In this document: positions 35,730-45,626 of the stretch, in pieces | Position numbering within the stretch: position 1 is the first letter of the stretch | How the letters are laid out: every line of letters begins with the position of its first letter | DNA from: Rhodobacteraceae bacterium EhC02 | GTDB taxonomy: Bacteria; Pseudomonadota; Alphaproteobacteria; Rhodobacterales; Rhodobacteraceae | Direction: 5' to 3' | DNA: 64,000 nt | Assembly: GCA_001650895.1 (NCBI GenBank) | Contig: LXYH01000003.1 | Span: forward strand, 21,641-85,640 | The notes under the pieces: model-generated | The model's database searches: none | Told to the model about the DNA's origin: nothing | What the model saw: only the letters and a program-made list of their open reading frames with translations | Translations under genes and position numbers: made by a program

Positions 35730-35954
35730 ATGACACGGGAACGGGACACGGAACTGGCGCGCAAGGGACGCATGGTCGCGATCGTGATCGCGGGCACAGG
35801 CGTGTTCTGGATCCTGGCAAACCTGCTGGGTGGTCAGTTCGGACTGACCAACCGCACCCGTGCCCTGTTCGATCTGATGGCCCTGGCGGGGTTCGTCTGG
35901 GCCCTGTGGATGATTTACCAAATCTGGCGGCTGCGCCAGGATGACAAGGGATAG
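35730..35954 (+). CDS. DUF5337-like small membrane protein
   Basis: A 74-residue protein with two membrane helices ([20 protein letters not shown] and [20 protein letters not shown]) between charged termini. I believe it is the DUF5337 family found upstream of nuoF in Rhodobacteraceae; this is recalled, not searched. It is 27 bases after the previous gene and 5 before nuoF. A stabilising role for the membrane arm is conceivable. Confidence 0.72.
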   Translation: MTRERDTELARKGRMVAIVIAGTGVFWILANLLGGQFGLTNRTRALFDLMALAGFVWALWMIYQIWRLRQDDKG

Positions 35955-35959
35955 GCGTG

Positions 35960-37255
35960 ATGCTGAAGGATCAGGACCGCATTTTCACCAACCTCTACGG
36001 CATGCATGACCGCACGCTGAAAGGGGCGATGGCGCGTGGTCATTGGGATGGCACGGCGAACATCCTCAAGAACGGGCGCGACTGGATCATCAACCAGATG
36101 AAAGCCTCGGGGCTGCGCGGTCGTGGCGGCGCGGGTTTTCCCACCGGCCTCAAGTGGTCGTTCATGCCCAAGGAAAGCGATGGCCGCCCGGCCTACCTGG
36201 TGGTGAACGCGGACGAATCCGAGCCGGGCACCTGCAAGGACCGCGAGATCATGCGCCATGATCCGCATACCCTGATCGAGGGTTGCCTGATCGCATCCTT
36301 CGCGATGAACGCGCATGCCTGCTACATCTACATTCGCGGCGAATACATCCGCGAGAAAGAAGCCCTGCAAGCCGCCATTGACGAGGCTTACGAGGCCGGT
36401 CTGGTCGGCAAGAACGCCTGCAAGTCGGGCTGGGATTTCGACATCTACCTGCACCATGGTGCCGGCGCCTATATCTGCGGCGAGGAAACCGCCCTTCTGG
36501 AAAGCCTTGAGGGCAAGAAGGGCATGCCACGCATGAAGCCGCCGTTCCCGGCGGGTGCGGGGCTTTACGGTTGCCCCACCACGGTGAACAACGTGGAATC
36601 CATCGCCGTGGTACCCACCATCCTGCGGCGTGGCCCGGAATGGTTCGCGGGCTTTGGCCGTCCGAACAACGCGGGCACCAAGCTTTTCGCGATCTCGGGC
36701 CATGTGAACAACCCCTGCGTGGTGGAAGAGGCGATGTCGATCACCTTCGAGGAGCTGATCGAGACCCATTGCGGCGGCATTCGCGGCGGCTGGGACAACC
36801 TCAAGGCGGTGATCCCCGGCGGATCCTCCGTGCCGATGATCCCCGGTGCCGCGATGCGCGAAGCGATCATGGATTTCGACTACCTGCGTGAACAGCGTTC
36901 GGGCCTTGGCACGGCGGCGGTGATCGTGATGGACAACTCGACCGACGTGATCAAGGCGATCTGGCGTCTGTCCAAGTTCTACAAGCACGAAAGCTGCGGC
37001 CAGTGCACGCCTTGCCGCGAAGGCACCGGCTGGATGATGCGCGTGATGGACCGTCTGGTGAAGGGCGAGGCGGAAGTCGAGGAAATCGACATGCTGCTTG
37101 ACGTCACCAAGCAGGTCGAAGGTCACACGATCTGTGCGCTTGGCGATGCGGCGGCCTGGCCGATCCAGGGCCTGATCCGGCATTTCCGCGACGAGATCGA
37201 GGATCGCATCAAGCACAAGCGTACCGGTCGCGTCAGCGCCGTGGCGGCGGAGTGA
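35960..37255 (+). CDS. nuoF: NADH-quinone oxidoreductase subunit F
   Basis: 51-kDa subunit (Nqo1) that oxidises NADH, 431 residues. [20 protein letters not shown] is the NADH/FMN region and [20 protein letters not shown] the FMN loop. Cluster N3 ligands are [15 protein letters not shown] plus the Cys of [13 protein letters not shown]. The ATG at 35960 matches the usual N-terminus [15 protein letters not shown]; a GTG one codon earlier is possible. The next gene's ribosome site (GGAG) lies in its last codons. Confidence 0.97.
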   Translation: MLKDQDRIFTNLYGMHDRTLKGAMARGHWDGTANILKNGRDWIINQMKASGLRGRGGAGFPTGLKWSFMPKESDGRPAYLVVNADESEPGTCKDREIMRHDPHTLIEGCLIASFAMNAHACYIYIRGEYIREKEALQAAIDEAYEAGLVGKNACKSGWDFDIYLHHGAGAYICGEETALLESLEGKKGMPRMKPPFPAGAGLYGCPTTVNNVESIAVVPTILRRGPEWFAGFGRPNNAGTKLFAISGHVNNPCVVEEAMSITFEELIETHCGGIRGGWDNLKAVIPGGSSVPMIPGAAMREAIMDFDYLREQRSGLGTAAVIVMDNSTDVIKAIWRLSKFYKHESCGQCTPCREGTGWMMRVMDRLVKGEAEVEEIDMLLDVTKQVEGHTICALGDAAAWPIQGLIRHFRDEIEDRIKHKRTGRVSAVAAE

Positions 37256-37260
37256 TGGCG

Positions 37261-37614
37261 ATGCGGTTGTCCCTTCTGGCCCTCGGCGCGGCTGTGGCGC
37301 TGACGGGATGTTCGACCGTGTCGGGCATCTCGGACCGGCTGACCGGCCGGAACAAGCAGCTTTTTGACGGGCAGGTGTTCCGCGCCTCGGTGGCCTTTGA
37401 CAAGGCGGCGCCGGCCGATTTCGTCGTGCGCGTGCAGCAACCCGGCAAATCGCTTGCCGGTGCGCGCGAGGCGGGCCGCTTCGAGGCGACGAAACATTGC
37501 ATCACCTATTTCGGCAATTCCACGACGATCTGGCAGGTCGGACCCGACAGCCCGGATGCGGCGCTGGTGTTCGATGATGATGCGCTGGTCCTGACGGGGC
37601 GTTGCGCGGCATGA
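37261..37614 (+). CDS. Small lipoprotein between nuoF and nuoG, function unknown
   Basis: A 117-residue predicted lipoprotein with signal MRLSLLALGAAVALTGC (lipobox LTGC, Cys17). The mature part contains QLFDGQVFRASVAFDKAAPA and a Cys pair (KHCITYFG and GRCAA) that may bridge. I place the start at 37261, 8 bases after GGAG; ATGs at 37255 and GTG at 37252 overlap the nuoF stop and are alternatives. Its function is unknown; the resemblance to the other two nuo lipoproteins is only in export signal and size. Confidence 0.78.
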   Translation: MRLSLLALGAAVALTGCSTVSGISDRLTGRNKQLFDGQVFRASVAFDKAAPADFVVRVQQPGKSLAGAREAGRFEATKHCITYFGNSTTIWQVGPDSPDAALVFDDDALVLTGRCAA

Positions 37615-37675
37615 AGCCTTCTTGCGTCATATCGGGGCTTTGGGGGGGCTGTTATTGCATAGCAGCGCCGACAGG

Positions 37676-37696
37676 CCCGATCTCTGCTGGATCGGG
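37676..37696. other. Inverted repeat between accessory genes in the nuo operon
   Basis: CCCGATC-TCTGCTG-GATCGGG, 7-base arms, in the 132-base gap between the lipoprotein (ends 37614) and the DUF5333-like gene. It could be an mRNA stem or a protein site. No U tract follows. Confidence 0.35.
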
Positions 37697-37746
37697 TGGG
37701 GGCCATGTGCGGCCCGCCACCCTTCCGGCATGGAAGGAGATGTGAC

Positions 37747-38172
37747 ATGCAGATGACCCGTTTCGGCATCAAGACACTGACCGCAGGCGCCGTGGCGCTG
37801 GTTCTGGCGCTGCCCGCGATGGCGGCGGGCAAGCCCGACCTGCGCGATCTGCCCGAGATCGACGACAGCATGCTCTGGGTGGCGCTGGCCATCGAGATCA
37901 GCGACCGCTGCCCCTCGATCGAACCGCGCACCATGCGCGGGCTGAACTACCTCTGGAGCATCCGCAGCCGGGCGCAGGCGCTTGGCTATTCGACCTCCGA
38001 GATCAAGACCTACGTGGACAGCGATGTCGAAAAGGCGCGGATGCGCGCGCGCGGCGAAGCCTATGTCCGCGCCCAGGGTCTGAACCCGAGAAAAGACGCC
38101 GACCTGTGCAAGCTGGGTCAGGCGGAAATCGCGAAGGGCAGCCAGATCGGCGCCTTCCTGAGACTGAAGTGA
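37747..38172 (+). CDS. DUF5333-like secreted protein in the nuo operon
   Basis: A 141-residue protein with a Sec signal peptide (cleavage after AMA, near residue 26) and a mature helical domain with DLPEIDDSMLWVALAIEISD, SRAQALGYSTSEIKTYVDSD and a C-terminal AEIAKGSQIGAFLRLK. Two Cys (DRCPS and DLCKLG) suggest a disulfide in the periplasm. I think this is DUF5333, a family seen in Rhodobacteraceae nuo operons. AAGGAGA lies 6 bases before the start. Confidence 0.75.
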   Translation: MQMTRFGIKTLTAGAVALVLALPAMAAGKPDLRDLPEIDDSMLWVALAIEISDRCPSIEPRTMRGLNYLWSIRSRAQALGYSTSEIKTYVDSDVEKARMRARGEAYVRAQGLNPRKDADLCKLGQAEIAKGSQIGAFLRLK

Positions 38173-38178
38173 GATCCT

Positions 38179-40164
38179 ATGGCTGACCTACGCAAGATCA
38201 TCATCGACGGGCAAGAAGTCGAAGTGGAGGGCGCGCTGACCCTGATCCAGGCCTGCGAACAGGCCGGGGTCGAAGTGCCGCGCTTCTGCTATCACGAGCG
38301 GCTGTCCATTGCGGGCAACTGCCGCATGTGTCTTGTCGAAGTCGTGGGCGGCCCGCCCAAGCCTGCCGCGTCCTGCGCCATGCAGGTGCGCGATCTGCGC
38401 CCCGGTCCCGAAGGCCAGCCGCCCGTGGTCAAGACCAACAGCCCGATGGTCAAGAAGGCGCGCGAAGGCGTGATGGAATTCCTGCTGATCAACCATCCGC
38501 TGGATTGCCCGATCTGCGATCAGGGTGGCGAATGCGACCTGCAGGATCAGGCGATGGCTTACGGCGTCGATTTCAGCCGTTACCGCGAACCCAAGCGCGC
38601 GGCCGAGGATCTGAACCTGGGCCCGCTTGTCGAAACCCACATGACGCGCTGCATTTCCTGCACGCGCTGCGTGCGCTTCACCACCGAGGTGGCGGGGATC
38701 ACCCAGATGGGCCAGACCGGGCGCGGCGAGGATAGCGAGATCACCTCGTACCTGGGCGAGACGCTGGACAGCAACCTGCAGGGCAACATCATCGACCTGT
38801 GCCCGGTCGGCGCGCTGGTGTCCAAGCCCTATGCTTTCACCGCACGCCCCTGGGAGCTGACCAAGACGGAATCCATCGACGTGATGGATGCGCTGGGGTC
38901 CAACATCCGCGTGGATACCAAAGGGCGCGAAGTGATGCGTTTCCTGCCGCGCAACCATGACGGCGTGAACGAGGAATGGATTTCCGACAAGACACGCTTT
39001 GTCTGGGACGGGCTGCGCCGCCAGCGTCTGGACACGCCCTATATCCGCGAGAACGGCAAACTGCGCAAAGCGGGCTGGGACGAGGCGCTGCGCGCCGCGG
39101 CCGCCGCGATGAAGGGCAAGAAGCTGGCCGGTCTGGTCGGTGATCTGGCGCCGGTCGAGGCAGCCTTTGCCCTGAAAGCGCTGATCGAGGGGCAGGGCGG
39201 TCATGTGGAATGCCGCACCGACGGGGCGCGCCTGCCGGTGGACAACCGTTCCGCCTATGTGGGCAATGTCGCGATCGAGGATCTGGATACCGCAACCGAT
39301 ATCCTGATCGTGGGGTCGAACCCGCGCGATGAGGCACCTGTGCTGAACGCGCGCATCCGAAAGGCCTGGACACGCGGGGCCAACGTGGCCGTGATCGGTC
39401 AGGCGGTCGATCTGACCTATCCCTACACGCATCTGGGCACGGACCGTGCCGCGCTGGCCGGTGCCAAGGTGCCCGAAGGCACGATCGTGATCGTCGGCCA
39501 GGGTGCCCTGCGCGAGGCCGATGGCGAGGCGGTTCTGGCTGCCTGCATGGCGCTGTCGGGCCGGATGCTGGTGCTTCACACGGCGGCGGGCCGCGTTGGT
39601 GCGATGGATGTGGGGGCCGTGACGACAGGCGGCATGCCCGCCGCCATCGACGGGGCCGAGGTGATTTACAACCTGGGCGCCGACGAGGTGGAAATCGCAC
39701 CGGGCGCTTTCGTGATCTACCAGGGCAGCCACGGCGACCGTGGTGCGCACCGCGCCGACATCATCCTGCCGGGTGCCGCCTATACGGAAGAAAACGGGCT
39801 GTTCGTGAACACCGAAGGCCGGCCACAGCTGGCGCTGCGCGCGGGCTTCGCACCGGGCGAGGCCAAGGAAAACTGGGCGATCCTGCGGGCGCTGTCGGCG
39901 CAAATGGGCGCGACGCTGCCTTTCGACAGCCTGGCGCAGCTGCGCGGCGCAATCGTGGCCGCACATCCGCATCTCGGCGAGGTCGATGAACTGGCTGACA
40001 ACGGCTGGACGCCTCTGGCGGCAGCGCCCCTCGGCAAGGCCGATTTCCGCAACGCGATTGCGGATTTCTACCTGACGAACCCGATCGCGCGGGCCAGCCA
40101 GCTGATGGCCGAACTCAGCGCTGGTGCAAAGGCGCGGCAGCAAAAGGCGATGGCGGCCGAGTGA
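38179..40164 (+). CDS. nuoG: NADH-quinone oxidoreductase subunit G
   Basis: 75-kDa subunit (Nqo3) that carries the first Fe-S clusters after FMN, 661 residues, shorter than E. coli NuoG (908) and close to mitochondrial NDUFS1. The N-terminal [2Fe-2S] site is [15 protein letters not shown], then [14 protein letters not shown], and a HxxxC-type site in [15 protein letters not shown]. The rest is a degenerate molybdopterin-oxidoreductase-like domain. Six bases after the DUF5333-like gene; its stop shares a base with the next lipoprotein start. Confidence 0.96.
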   Translation: MADLRKIIIDGQEVEVEGALTLIQACEQAGVEVPRFCYHERLSIAGNCRMCLVEVVGGPPKPAASCAMQVRDLRPGPEGQPPVVKTNSPMVKKAREGVMEFLLINHPLDCPICDQGGECDLQDQAMAYGVDFSRYREPKRAAEDLNLGPLVETHMTRCISCTRCVRFTTEVAGITQMGQTGRGEDSEITSYLGETLDSNLQGNIIDLCPVGALVSKPYAFTARPWELTKTESIDVMDALGSNIRVDTKGREVMRFLPRNHDGVNEEWISDKTRFVWDGLRRQRLDTPYIRENGKLRKAGWDEALRAAAAAMKGKKLAGLVGDLAPVEAAFALKALIEGQGGHVECRTDGARLPVDNRSAYVGNVAIEDLDTATDILIVGSNPRDEAPVLNARIRKAWTRGANVAVIGQAVDLTYPYTHLGTDRAALAGAKVPEGTIVIVGQGALREADGEAVLAACMALSGRMLVLHTAAGRVGAMDVGAVTTGGMPAAIDGAEVIYNLGADEVEIAPGAFVIYQGSHGDRGAHRADIILPGAAYTEENGLFVNTEGRPQLALRAGFAPGEAKENWAILRALSAQMGATLPFDSLAQLRGAIVAAHPHLGEVDELADNGWTPLAAAPLGKADFRNAIADFYLTNPIARASQLMAELSAGAKARQQKAMAAE

Positions 40165-40565
40165 TGAAAGCGCCTGCGGTCATATCCCCGCTTGCGCTGA
40201 TGGGCGCGGGCCTTCTGGCAGGCTGCACGGATGCAGCCCCCGAGGTCACGCATTTCGCGCCCGTCTACGAGGGCGTGGAAACCCGCCTGCTCGAGGGGGA
40301 TCTGGTGCGGTTCCAGGTGGCGATGCGCGGTGCGCGCGACAATGACGATGTGGGCGCTTATGCCGAATGCGCGGCTGCGCAATATGCGCTGATCCGCGAC
40401 TACGGATTTGCGCGGCATTTGCGAACGAATGTGACGGAACAGGGTGGCCTTTGGCGCGGGGATGCGGTTTACACCATCTCGGCTCAGCTGCCCCGCGGCA
40501 TGCAGACCATCGACGCCGAAGTCGTTGTGGCGCATTGCGCGGAAAACGGAATACCGACGGTGTGA
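40164..40565 (+). CDS. Small lipoprotein between nuoG and nuoH, function unknown
   Basis: A 133-residue predicted lipoprotein with lipobox LAGC (signal through about residue 20). The mature part contains MRGARDNDDVGAYAECAAAQ and two further Cys. It overlaps the nuoG stop by one base (TGATG) and ends 6 bases before nuoH, so it is translated within the operon. A periplasmic accessory to complex I assembly is a possibility but unproven. Confidence 0.78.
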   Translation: MKAPAVISPLALMGAGLLAGCTDAAPEVTHFAPVYEGVETRLLEGDLVRFQVAMRGARDNDDVGAYAECAAAQYALIRDYGFARHLRTNVTEQGGLWRGDAVYTISAQLPRGMQTIDAEVVVAHCAENGIPTV

Positions 40566-40571
40566 GGACCA

Positions 40572-41609
40572 ATGGCTGACTTCTTTACAACCCCGCTTGG
40601 GATCGCAGTTCTTCTGGTGGCGCAATCGCTTGCGGTGGTGGCCTTCGTGATGATCAGCCTTCTGTTCCTGGTCTATGGCGACCGCAAGATCTGGGCCGCG
40701 GTCCAGATGCGGCGCGGGCCGAACGTTGTGGGGGTTTTCGGCCTGCTGCAGACGGTGGCCGATGCGCTGAAATACGTGGTCAAGGAAGTGGTCGTGCCGG
40801 CGGGTGCCGACAAGACCGTCTTCATGCTGGCGCCGCTGACCAGTTTCGTGCTGGCGATGATCGCCTGGGCGGTGATCCCCTTCAACGAAGGCTGGGTGCT
40901 GTCGGATATCAACGTGGCCATCCTTTATGTCTTCGCGGTCTCCTCGCTCGAGGTTTACGGCGTGATCATGGGGGGCTGGGCGTCGAACTCGAAATACCCG
41001 TTCCTCGGCTCGCTGCGTTCGGCGGCGCAGATGATCTCGTACGAGGTGTCGATCGGCCTGATCATCATCGGGATCATCATCTCGACCGGATCGATGAACT
41101 TCAGCGACATCGTGCGCGCGCAGGATGGCGATTACGGCTTCTTCAGCTGGTACTGGCTGCCGCATTTCCCGATGGTGTTCCTGTTCTTCATCTCGGCGCT
41201 GGCGGAAACGAACCGTCCGCCCTTCGATCTGCCGGAAGCGGAATCCGAACTGGTGGCGGGCTACCAGGTCGAATATTCCTCGACCCCCTTCCTGCTGTTC
41301 ATGGCGGGTGAATATATCGCCATCTTCCTGATGTGCGCACTGATGAGCCTGCTGTTCTTCGGTGGCTGGCTGTCGCCGATCCCCGGCCTGCCGGACGGGC
41401 CGCTGTGGATGGTCGGCAAGATGGCCTTCTTCTTCTTCATCTTCGCGATGGTGAAGGCGATCACGCCGCGCTACCGCTACGATCAGCTGATGCGGATCGG
41501 CTGGAAAGTGTTCCTGCCCATGTCCCTGGCCTGGGTGGTCATCGTGGCATTCCTTGCGAAATTCGAACTTTTCGGCGGGGCCTATGCCCGCTGGGCGATT
41601 GGGGGCTGA
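40572..41609 (+). CDS. nuoH: NADH-quinone oxidoreductase subunit H
   Basis: Heel subunit (Nqo8/ND1) linking both arms and forming the quinone tunnel, 345 residues, about eight membrane helices. Landmarks are [40 protein letters not shown] and the acidic quinone-entry loop [20 protein letters not shown]. Followed one base later by nuoI. Confidence 0.97.
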   Translation: MADFFTTPLGIAVLLVAQSLAVVAFVMISLLFLVYGDRKIWAAVQMRRGPNVVGVFGLLQTVADALKYVVKEVVVPAGADKTVFMLAPLTSFVLAMIAWAVIPFNEGWVLSDINVAILYVFAVSSLEVYGVIMGGWASNSKYPFLGSLRSAAQMISYEVSIGLIIIGIIISTGSMNFSDIVRAQDGDYGFFSWYWLPHFPMVFLFFISALAETNRPPFDLPEAESELVAGYQVEYSSTPFLLFMAGEYIAIFLMCALMSLLFFGGWLSPIPGLPDGPLWMVGKMAFFFFIFAMVKAITPRYRYDQLMRIGWKVFLPMSLAWVVIVAFLAKFELFGGAYARWAIGG

Positions 41610-41610
41610 C

Positions 41611-42105
41611 ATGGCACAGATCGATTACGGACGCGCGGCGGGTTACTTCCTGCTGTCGGACTTCGCCAAAGGCTTCAAACTGGGGCTGAAGTATTTCTTC
41701 GCGCCCAAGGCGACGCTGAACTACCCGCATGAGAAGGGCCCGCTGTCCCCCCGTTTCCGGGGTGAACATGCGCTGCGCCGCTATCCCAACGGCGAAGAAC
41801 GCTGCATCGCCTGCAAGCTCTGCGAGGCCGTGTGCCCCGCGCAGGCGATCACCATCGACGCCGAGCCGCGCGCCGACGGCAGCCGCCGCACCACGCGCTA
41901 TGACATCGACATGACCAAATGCATCTACTGCGGTTTCTGCCAGGAAGCCTGCCCTGTGGATGCCATCGTCGAGGGGCCGAATTTCGAATTCGCCACCGAA
42001 ACCCGCGAGGAGCTGTTCTACGACAAGGCCAAGCTTCTGGAGAACGGCGACCGCTGGGAGGCCGAGATTGCCCGCAACCTCGAACTGGATGCGCCCTACA
42101 GATGA
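41611..42105 (+). CDS. nuoI: NADH-quinone oxidoreductase subunit I
   Basis: Ferredoxin-like subunit (Nqo9, 23 kDa) with clusters N6a and N6b, 164 residues. Two CxxCxxCxxxCP motifs are visible: [16 protein letters not shown] and [16 protein letters not shown]. The N-terminal amphipathic part ([20 protein letters not shown]) is that of alphaproteobacterial NuoI. Its stop overlaps the next gene's start by 4 bases (ATGA). Confidence 0.97.
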   Translation: MAQIDYGRAAGYFLLSDFAKGFKLGLKYFFAPKATLNYPHEKGPLSPRFRGEHALRRYPNGEERCIACKLCEAVCPAQAITIDAEPRADGSRRTTRYDIDMTKCIYCGFCQEACPVDAIVEGPNFEFATETREELFYDKAKLLENGDRWEAEIARNLELDAPYR

Positions 42106-42509
42106 CCGATCCCAAAACCCCATTCGAGCTGATGATGGCCCAAGCCCAGGAAATGGTGAAAGCCATGAACCCGGCGCTGAGTTCCTTTGACCCCAAGGGG
42201 TTCGAGAAGATGTGGCCGACCATGCCCAAGGAAGCCATGGAAATGTGGTTCGGCAAGGGCATCAGCAAGGACGGGCTGGACGCCAAGACACGGCTGCTGC
42301 TCACGCTGGCCGGGCTGACCATGCAGGGCGCGCAAAGCGACACCGCCCTGCGTCAGACCGTGCGCCACGCGCTTGAGGCTGGCGCCACCAAGGATGAAAT
42401 CGCCGAGACCATCGCCCAGATGTCGATGTTCGCCGGTATCCCCTCCATGACCCGCGCGATGGAATTGGCGCGGCAGGTCATGGACGAGACGGAGGATGAC
42501 AAGTCATGA
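42102..42509 (+). CDS. Carboxymuconolactone decarboxylase-like protein between nuoI and nuoJ
   Basis: A 135-residue protein with the all-helical CMD fold: [40 protein letters not shown] and [17 protein letters not shown]. It contains no Cys, so it lacks the CxxC redox site of AhpD-type members and looks like the PcaC type. The N-terminal 60 residues are Met-rich. ATGA overlaps on both sides (with nuoI and nuoJ) show tight translational coupling. Its role in complex I biogenesis is not established. Confidence 0.82.
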   Translation: MTDPKTPFELMMAQAQEMVKAMNPALSSFDPKGFEKMWPTMPKEAMEMWFGKGISKDGLDAKTRLLLTLAGLTMQGAQSDTALRQTVRHALEAGATKDEIAETIAQMSMFAGIPSMTRAMELARQVMDETEDDKS

Positions 42510-43114
42510 CCATGATCGCCTTTGCCTTCTATCTTTTCGTGCTCTGCGCGCTGGCGGGGGGGCTGTTCACCGTGATCAGCCGCAACCCGGTGCATTCGGT
42601 GCTCTGGCTGATCCTGACCTTCCTGTCGGCGGCGGGTCTGTTCGTGCTGCTGGGTGCGGAATTCGTGGCGATGCTGCTGGTCATCGTCTACGTGGGCGCG
42701 GTCGCGGTTCTGTTCCTGTTCGTCGTGATGATGCTGGATGTGGATTTCGCCGAACTCAAGGCCGAGATGGCGCGCTACATGCCGCTGGCGCTGCTGATCG
42801 GCGTCGTGCTTCTGATGCAGCTGTCGCTGGCCTTCGGTGTCTGGCAGTCCTCGGACGGGGCGATGGCGGCGCGCGATGCGGTGATCCCGACGGATGTGAC
42901 CAACACCGCCGCCCTGGGTCTGCTGCTCTATGACAAGTATTTCCTGCTGTTCCAGCTGTCGGGTCTGATCCTGCTGGTCGCCATGATCGGCGCGATCGTC
43001 CTGACCCTGCGCCATCGCAAGGACATCAAGCGCCAGGACGTTCTGGCGCAGATGTGGCGCGATCCGGCCAAGGCGATGGAACTGAAGGACGTGAAACCGG
43101 GGCAGGGCCTGTAA
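42506..43114 (+). CDS. nuoJ: NADH-quinone oxidoreductase subunit J
   Basis: Membrane subunit (Nqo10/ND6), 202 residues, five helices. Recognised by [19 protein letters not shown] and [20 protein letters not shown], the conserved third helix with the pi-bulge segment. A hydrophilic C-terminal tail follows the last helix. A 9-bp stem lies in the 84-base gap before nuoK. Confidence 0.96.
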   Translation: MTMIAFAFYLFVLCALAGGLFTVISRNPVHSVLWLILTFLSAAGLFVLLGAEFVAMLLVIVYVGAVAVLFLFVVMMLDVDFAELKAEMARYMPLALLIGVVLLMQLSLAFGVWQSSDGAMAARDAVIPTDVTNTAALGLLLYDKYFLLFQLSGLILLVAMIGAIVLTLRHRKDIKRQDVLAQMWRDPAKAMELKDVKPGQGL

Positions 43115-43124
43115 GAGCCTGACC

Positions 43125-43147
43125 CCTGCGCCCCCTGCGGGGGCAGG
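43125..43147 (+). other. Stem-loop between nuoJ and nuoK
   Basis: CCTGC-(G bulge)-CCCC / GGGG-GCAGG with a CTGC loop, 9 paired bases with one bulge, 11 bases after the nuoJ stop. No U tract. Together with the nuoB/C stem it marks the two gene gaps in the core nuo run. Confidence 0.45.
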
Positions 43148-43198
43148 ACACCACAACCCGGGCGCAAGGTCCGGGCACATGAAGAACCGAGGGACGAC

Positions 43199-43504
43199 AT
43201 GATTGGCTTGGAACATTACCTGACGGTGGCGGCGGCGCTGTTCGTCATAGGGATCTTTGGTCTCTTCCTGAACCGGAAGAACGTGATCATCCTGCTCATG
43301 TCGATCGAACTGATCCTGCTGTCGGTGAATATCAACCTTGTCGCCTTCTCGAGTTTCATGGGCGATCTGGTCGGGCAGGTCTTCACCCTCTTCGTGCTGA
43401 CGGTGGCCGCGGCCGAGGCGGCGATCGGACTTGCGATCCTTGTGTGTTTCTTCCGTAACCGCGGCACGATCGCGGTGGAAGATGCCAACGTGATGAAGGG
43501 CTGA
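43199..43504 (+). CDS. nuoK: NADH-quinone oxidoreductase subunit K
   Basis: Membrane subunit (Nqo11/ND4L), 101 residues, three helices. [20 protein letters not shown] includes the conserved membrane Glu of the proton path, and a second Glu lies in [14 protein letters not shown]. The start is preceded by CGAGGGA. Four bases before nuoL. Confidence 0.97.
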   Translation: MIGLEHYLTVAAALFVIGIFGLFLNRKNVIILLMSIELILLSVNINLVAFSSFMGDLVGQVFTLFVLTVAAAEAAIGLAILVCFFRNRGTIAVEDANVMKG

Positions 43505-43508
43505 CACC

Positions 43509-45626
43509 ATGGCAACGATCATACTTTTCGCGCCCCTGATCGGGGCCCTGATCGCGGGTTTCGGCTGGCGCATCATCGGCGAGACGGCGGCCATGTGGGT
43601 CACCACGGGCCTGCTGTTTCTGGCGGCGATCCTGTCCTGGATCGTGTTCCTGACCTTCGACGGCGTGACCACGCAGATCGAGATCCTGCGCTGGGTCGAA
43701 AGCGGCAGCCTGAGCACCGACTGGGCGATCCGTCTGGACCGCCTGACCGCGATCATGCTGATCGTGATCACCACCGTGTCGGCCCTCGTGCACCTTTATT
43801 CCTTCGGCTACATGGATCACGATCCGCAGTGGAAGGACACGGAAAGCTACAAGCCGCGCTTCTTTGCCTACCTGTCCTTCTTCACCTTCGCCATGCTGAT
43901 GCTGGTGACGGCGGACAACCTGCTGCAGATGTTCTTCGGCTGGGAAGGGGTGGGGGTCGCATCCTACCTGCTGATCGGGTTCTACTACCGCAAGCCTTCG
44001 GCCAATGCGGCCGCGATCAAGGCTTTCGTGGTCAACCGGGTGGGTGACTTCGGCTTTCTGCTGGGCATCTTCGCGCTGTTCTACCTGACGGATTCGATCC
44101 GCTTCGACGATATCTTCACCATGGGGCCGCAGCTGGCCGAGACGCAGCTGACCTTCCTTTGGACCGAATGGAACGCGGCCAACCTGATCGCCTTCCTGCT
44201 GTTCATCGGCGCGATGGGCAAATCGGCCCAGCTTTTCCTGCACACATGGCTGCCCGACGCGATGGAAGGCCCGACGCCCGTGTCGGCGCTGATCCACGCG
44301 GCAACCATGGTGACCGCAGGCGTCTTCCTGGTCTGCCGCATGTCGCCGATCATGGAATACGCGCCCGAGGCGATGATGTTCGTGACCTTCGTGGGCGCGA
44401 CCACCGCCTTCTTCGCGGCGACCGTCGGCCTTGTGCAGAACGACATCAAGCGCGTGATCGCCTATTCGACCTGTTCGCAGTTGGGCTACATGTTCGTGGC
44501 GGCCGGCGTGGGCGTCTATTCGGTGGCGATGTTCCACCTCTTCACCCATGCCTTCTTCAAGGCGATGCTGTTCCTTGGTGCGGGTTCCGTGATCCATGCG
44601 ATGCATCACGAGCAGGACATGCGCAACTACGGCGCGCTGCGCAAGAAGATCCCCTATACCTTCTGGGCGATGATGATCGGCACGCTGGCCATCACCGGCG
44701 TGGGCATTCCGATGACCTATATCGGCTTTGCGGGCTTCTTCTCGAAGGATGCCGTGGTCGAAAGCGCCTATGCGGCGACGGCGGGCGGCTATGCCTACTG
44801 GATGCTGGTCATCGCGGCGCTGTTCACCAGTTTCTACAGCTGGCGCCTGATGTTCCTGACCTTCTACGGCGAGGCGCGCGGCGACAAGCATACCCATGAC
44901 CATGCCCATGAAAGCCCCAAGGTCATGCTGATCCCGCTGGGTGTTCTGGCGCTGGGTGCGGTGTTCTCGGGCGTGGTGTGGTACAACAGCTTCTTCGGTC
45001 ACACCGACACGGTGGGCAAGTTCTTCGGCGTGCCCTATGCCGAGGCGGGCGCCCATGGCGCGGACGCGGGCCATGGCGAGGCCAAGGCAGGGGATCACGC
45101 AGCCCCCAAGGACGACAGCCATGGCGCGGCCAAGGCCGAGGGCGCGCATCACTATGTCTTCACCGGCGCGCCGGGCGAGGGGGCCATTCACCAGGCCCCC
45201 GGCAACACCGTGCTGAACGATGCGCATGAAGTGCCGAAATGGGTCAAGTTCAGCCCCTTCGTGGTCATGATCATCGGCTTCCTGACGGCCTTCTGGTTCT
45301 ACATCGTGAACCCCGAACTGCCGCGCAAGCTGGCCGAGGTGCAGCGCCCGCTTTACCTGTTCCTGCTGAACAAGTGGTATTTCGATGAAATCTACGACGC
45401 GATCTTCGTGCGCCCCGCGCGGGTCATCGGGGCCTTCTTCTGGAAGCGCGGCGATGGCGATGTGATCGACGGCTCGATCAACGGCATGGCGATGGGCGTG
45501 ATCCCGATGTTGACCCGTTTCGCAGGCCGCGCCCAGTCGGGATACATCTTCACCTATGCCTTTGCGATGGTGGTCGGGATCGTGGTCCTGATCACATGGA
45601 TGACGCTCACCGGAGGGGCGGAATAA
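43509..45626 (+). CDS. nuoL: NADH-quinone oxidoreductase subunit L with His-rich insertions
   Basis: Antiporter-like proton-pumping subunit (Nqo12/ND5), 705 residues, longer than E. coli NuoL (613). Core landmarks are [40 protein letters not shown] and [15 protein letters not shown]. The extra length comes mainly from a hydrophilic loop after about residue 455: [15 protein letters not shown] (about 458-472), then a His/Asp/Ala/Lys-rich stretch at about 515-552. The C-terminal lateral helix region follows. Its stop shares a base with the nuoM start (TAATG). Confidence 0.96.
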   Translation: MATIILFAPLIGALIAGFGWRIIGETAAMWVTTGLLFLAAILSWIVFLTFDGVTTQIEILRWVESGSLSTDWAIRLDRLTAIMLIVITTVSALVHLYSFGYMDHDPQWKDTESYKPRFFAYLSFFTFAMLMLVTADNLLQMFFGWEGVGVASYLLIGFYYRKPSANAAAIKAFVVNRVGDFGFLLGIFALFYLTDSIRFDDIFTMGPQLAETQLTFLWTEWNAANLIAFLLFIGAMGKSAQLFLHTWLPDAMEGPTPVSALIHAATMVTAGVFLVCRMSPIMEYAPEAMMFVTFVGATTAFFAATVGLVQNDIKRVIAYSTCSQLGYMFVAAGVGVYSVAMFHLFTHAFFKAMLFLGAGSVIHAMHHEQDMRNYGALRKKIPYTFWAMMIGTLAITGVGIPMTYIGFAGFFSKDAVVESAYAATAGGYAYWMLVIAALFTSFYSWRLMFLTFYGEARGDKHTHDHAHESPKVMLIPLGVLALGAVFSGVVWYNSFFGHTDTVGKFFGVPYAEAGAHGADAGHGEAKAGDHAAPKDDSHGAAKAEGAHHYVFTGAPGEGAIHQAPGNTVLNDAHEVPKWVKFSPFVVMIIGFLTAFWFYIVNPELPRKLAEVQRPLYLFLLNKWYFDEIYDAIFVRPARVIGAFFWKRGDGDVIDGSINGMAMGVIPMLTRFAGRAQSGYIFTYAFAMVVGIVVLITWMTLTGGAE

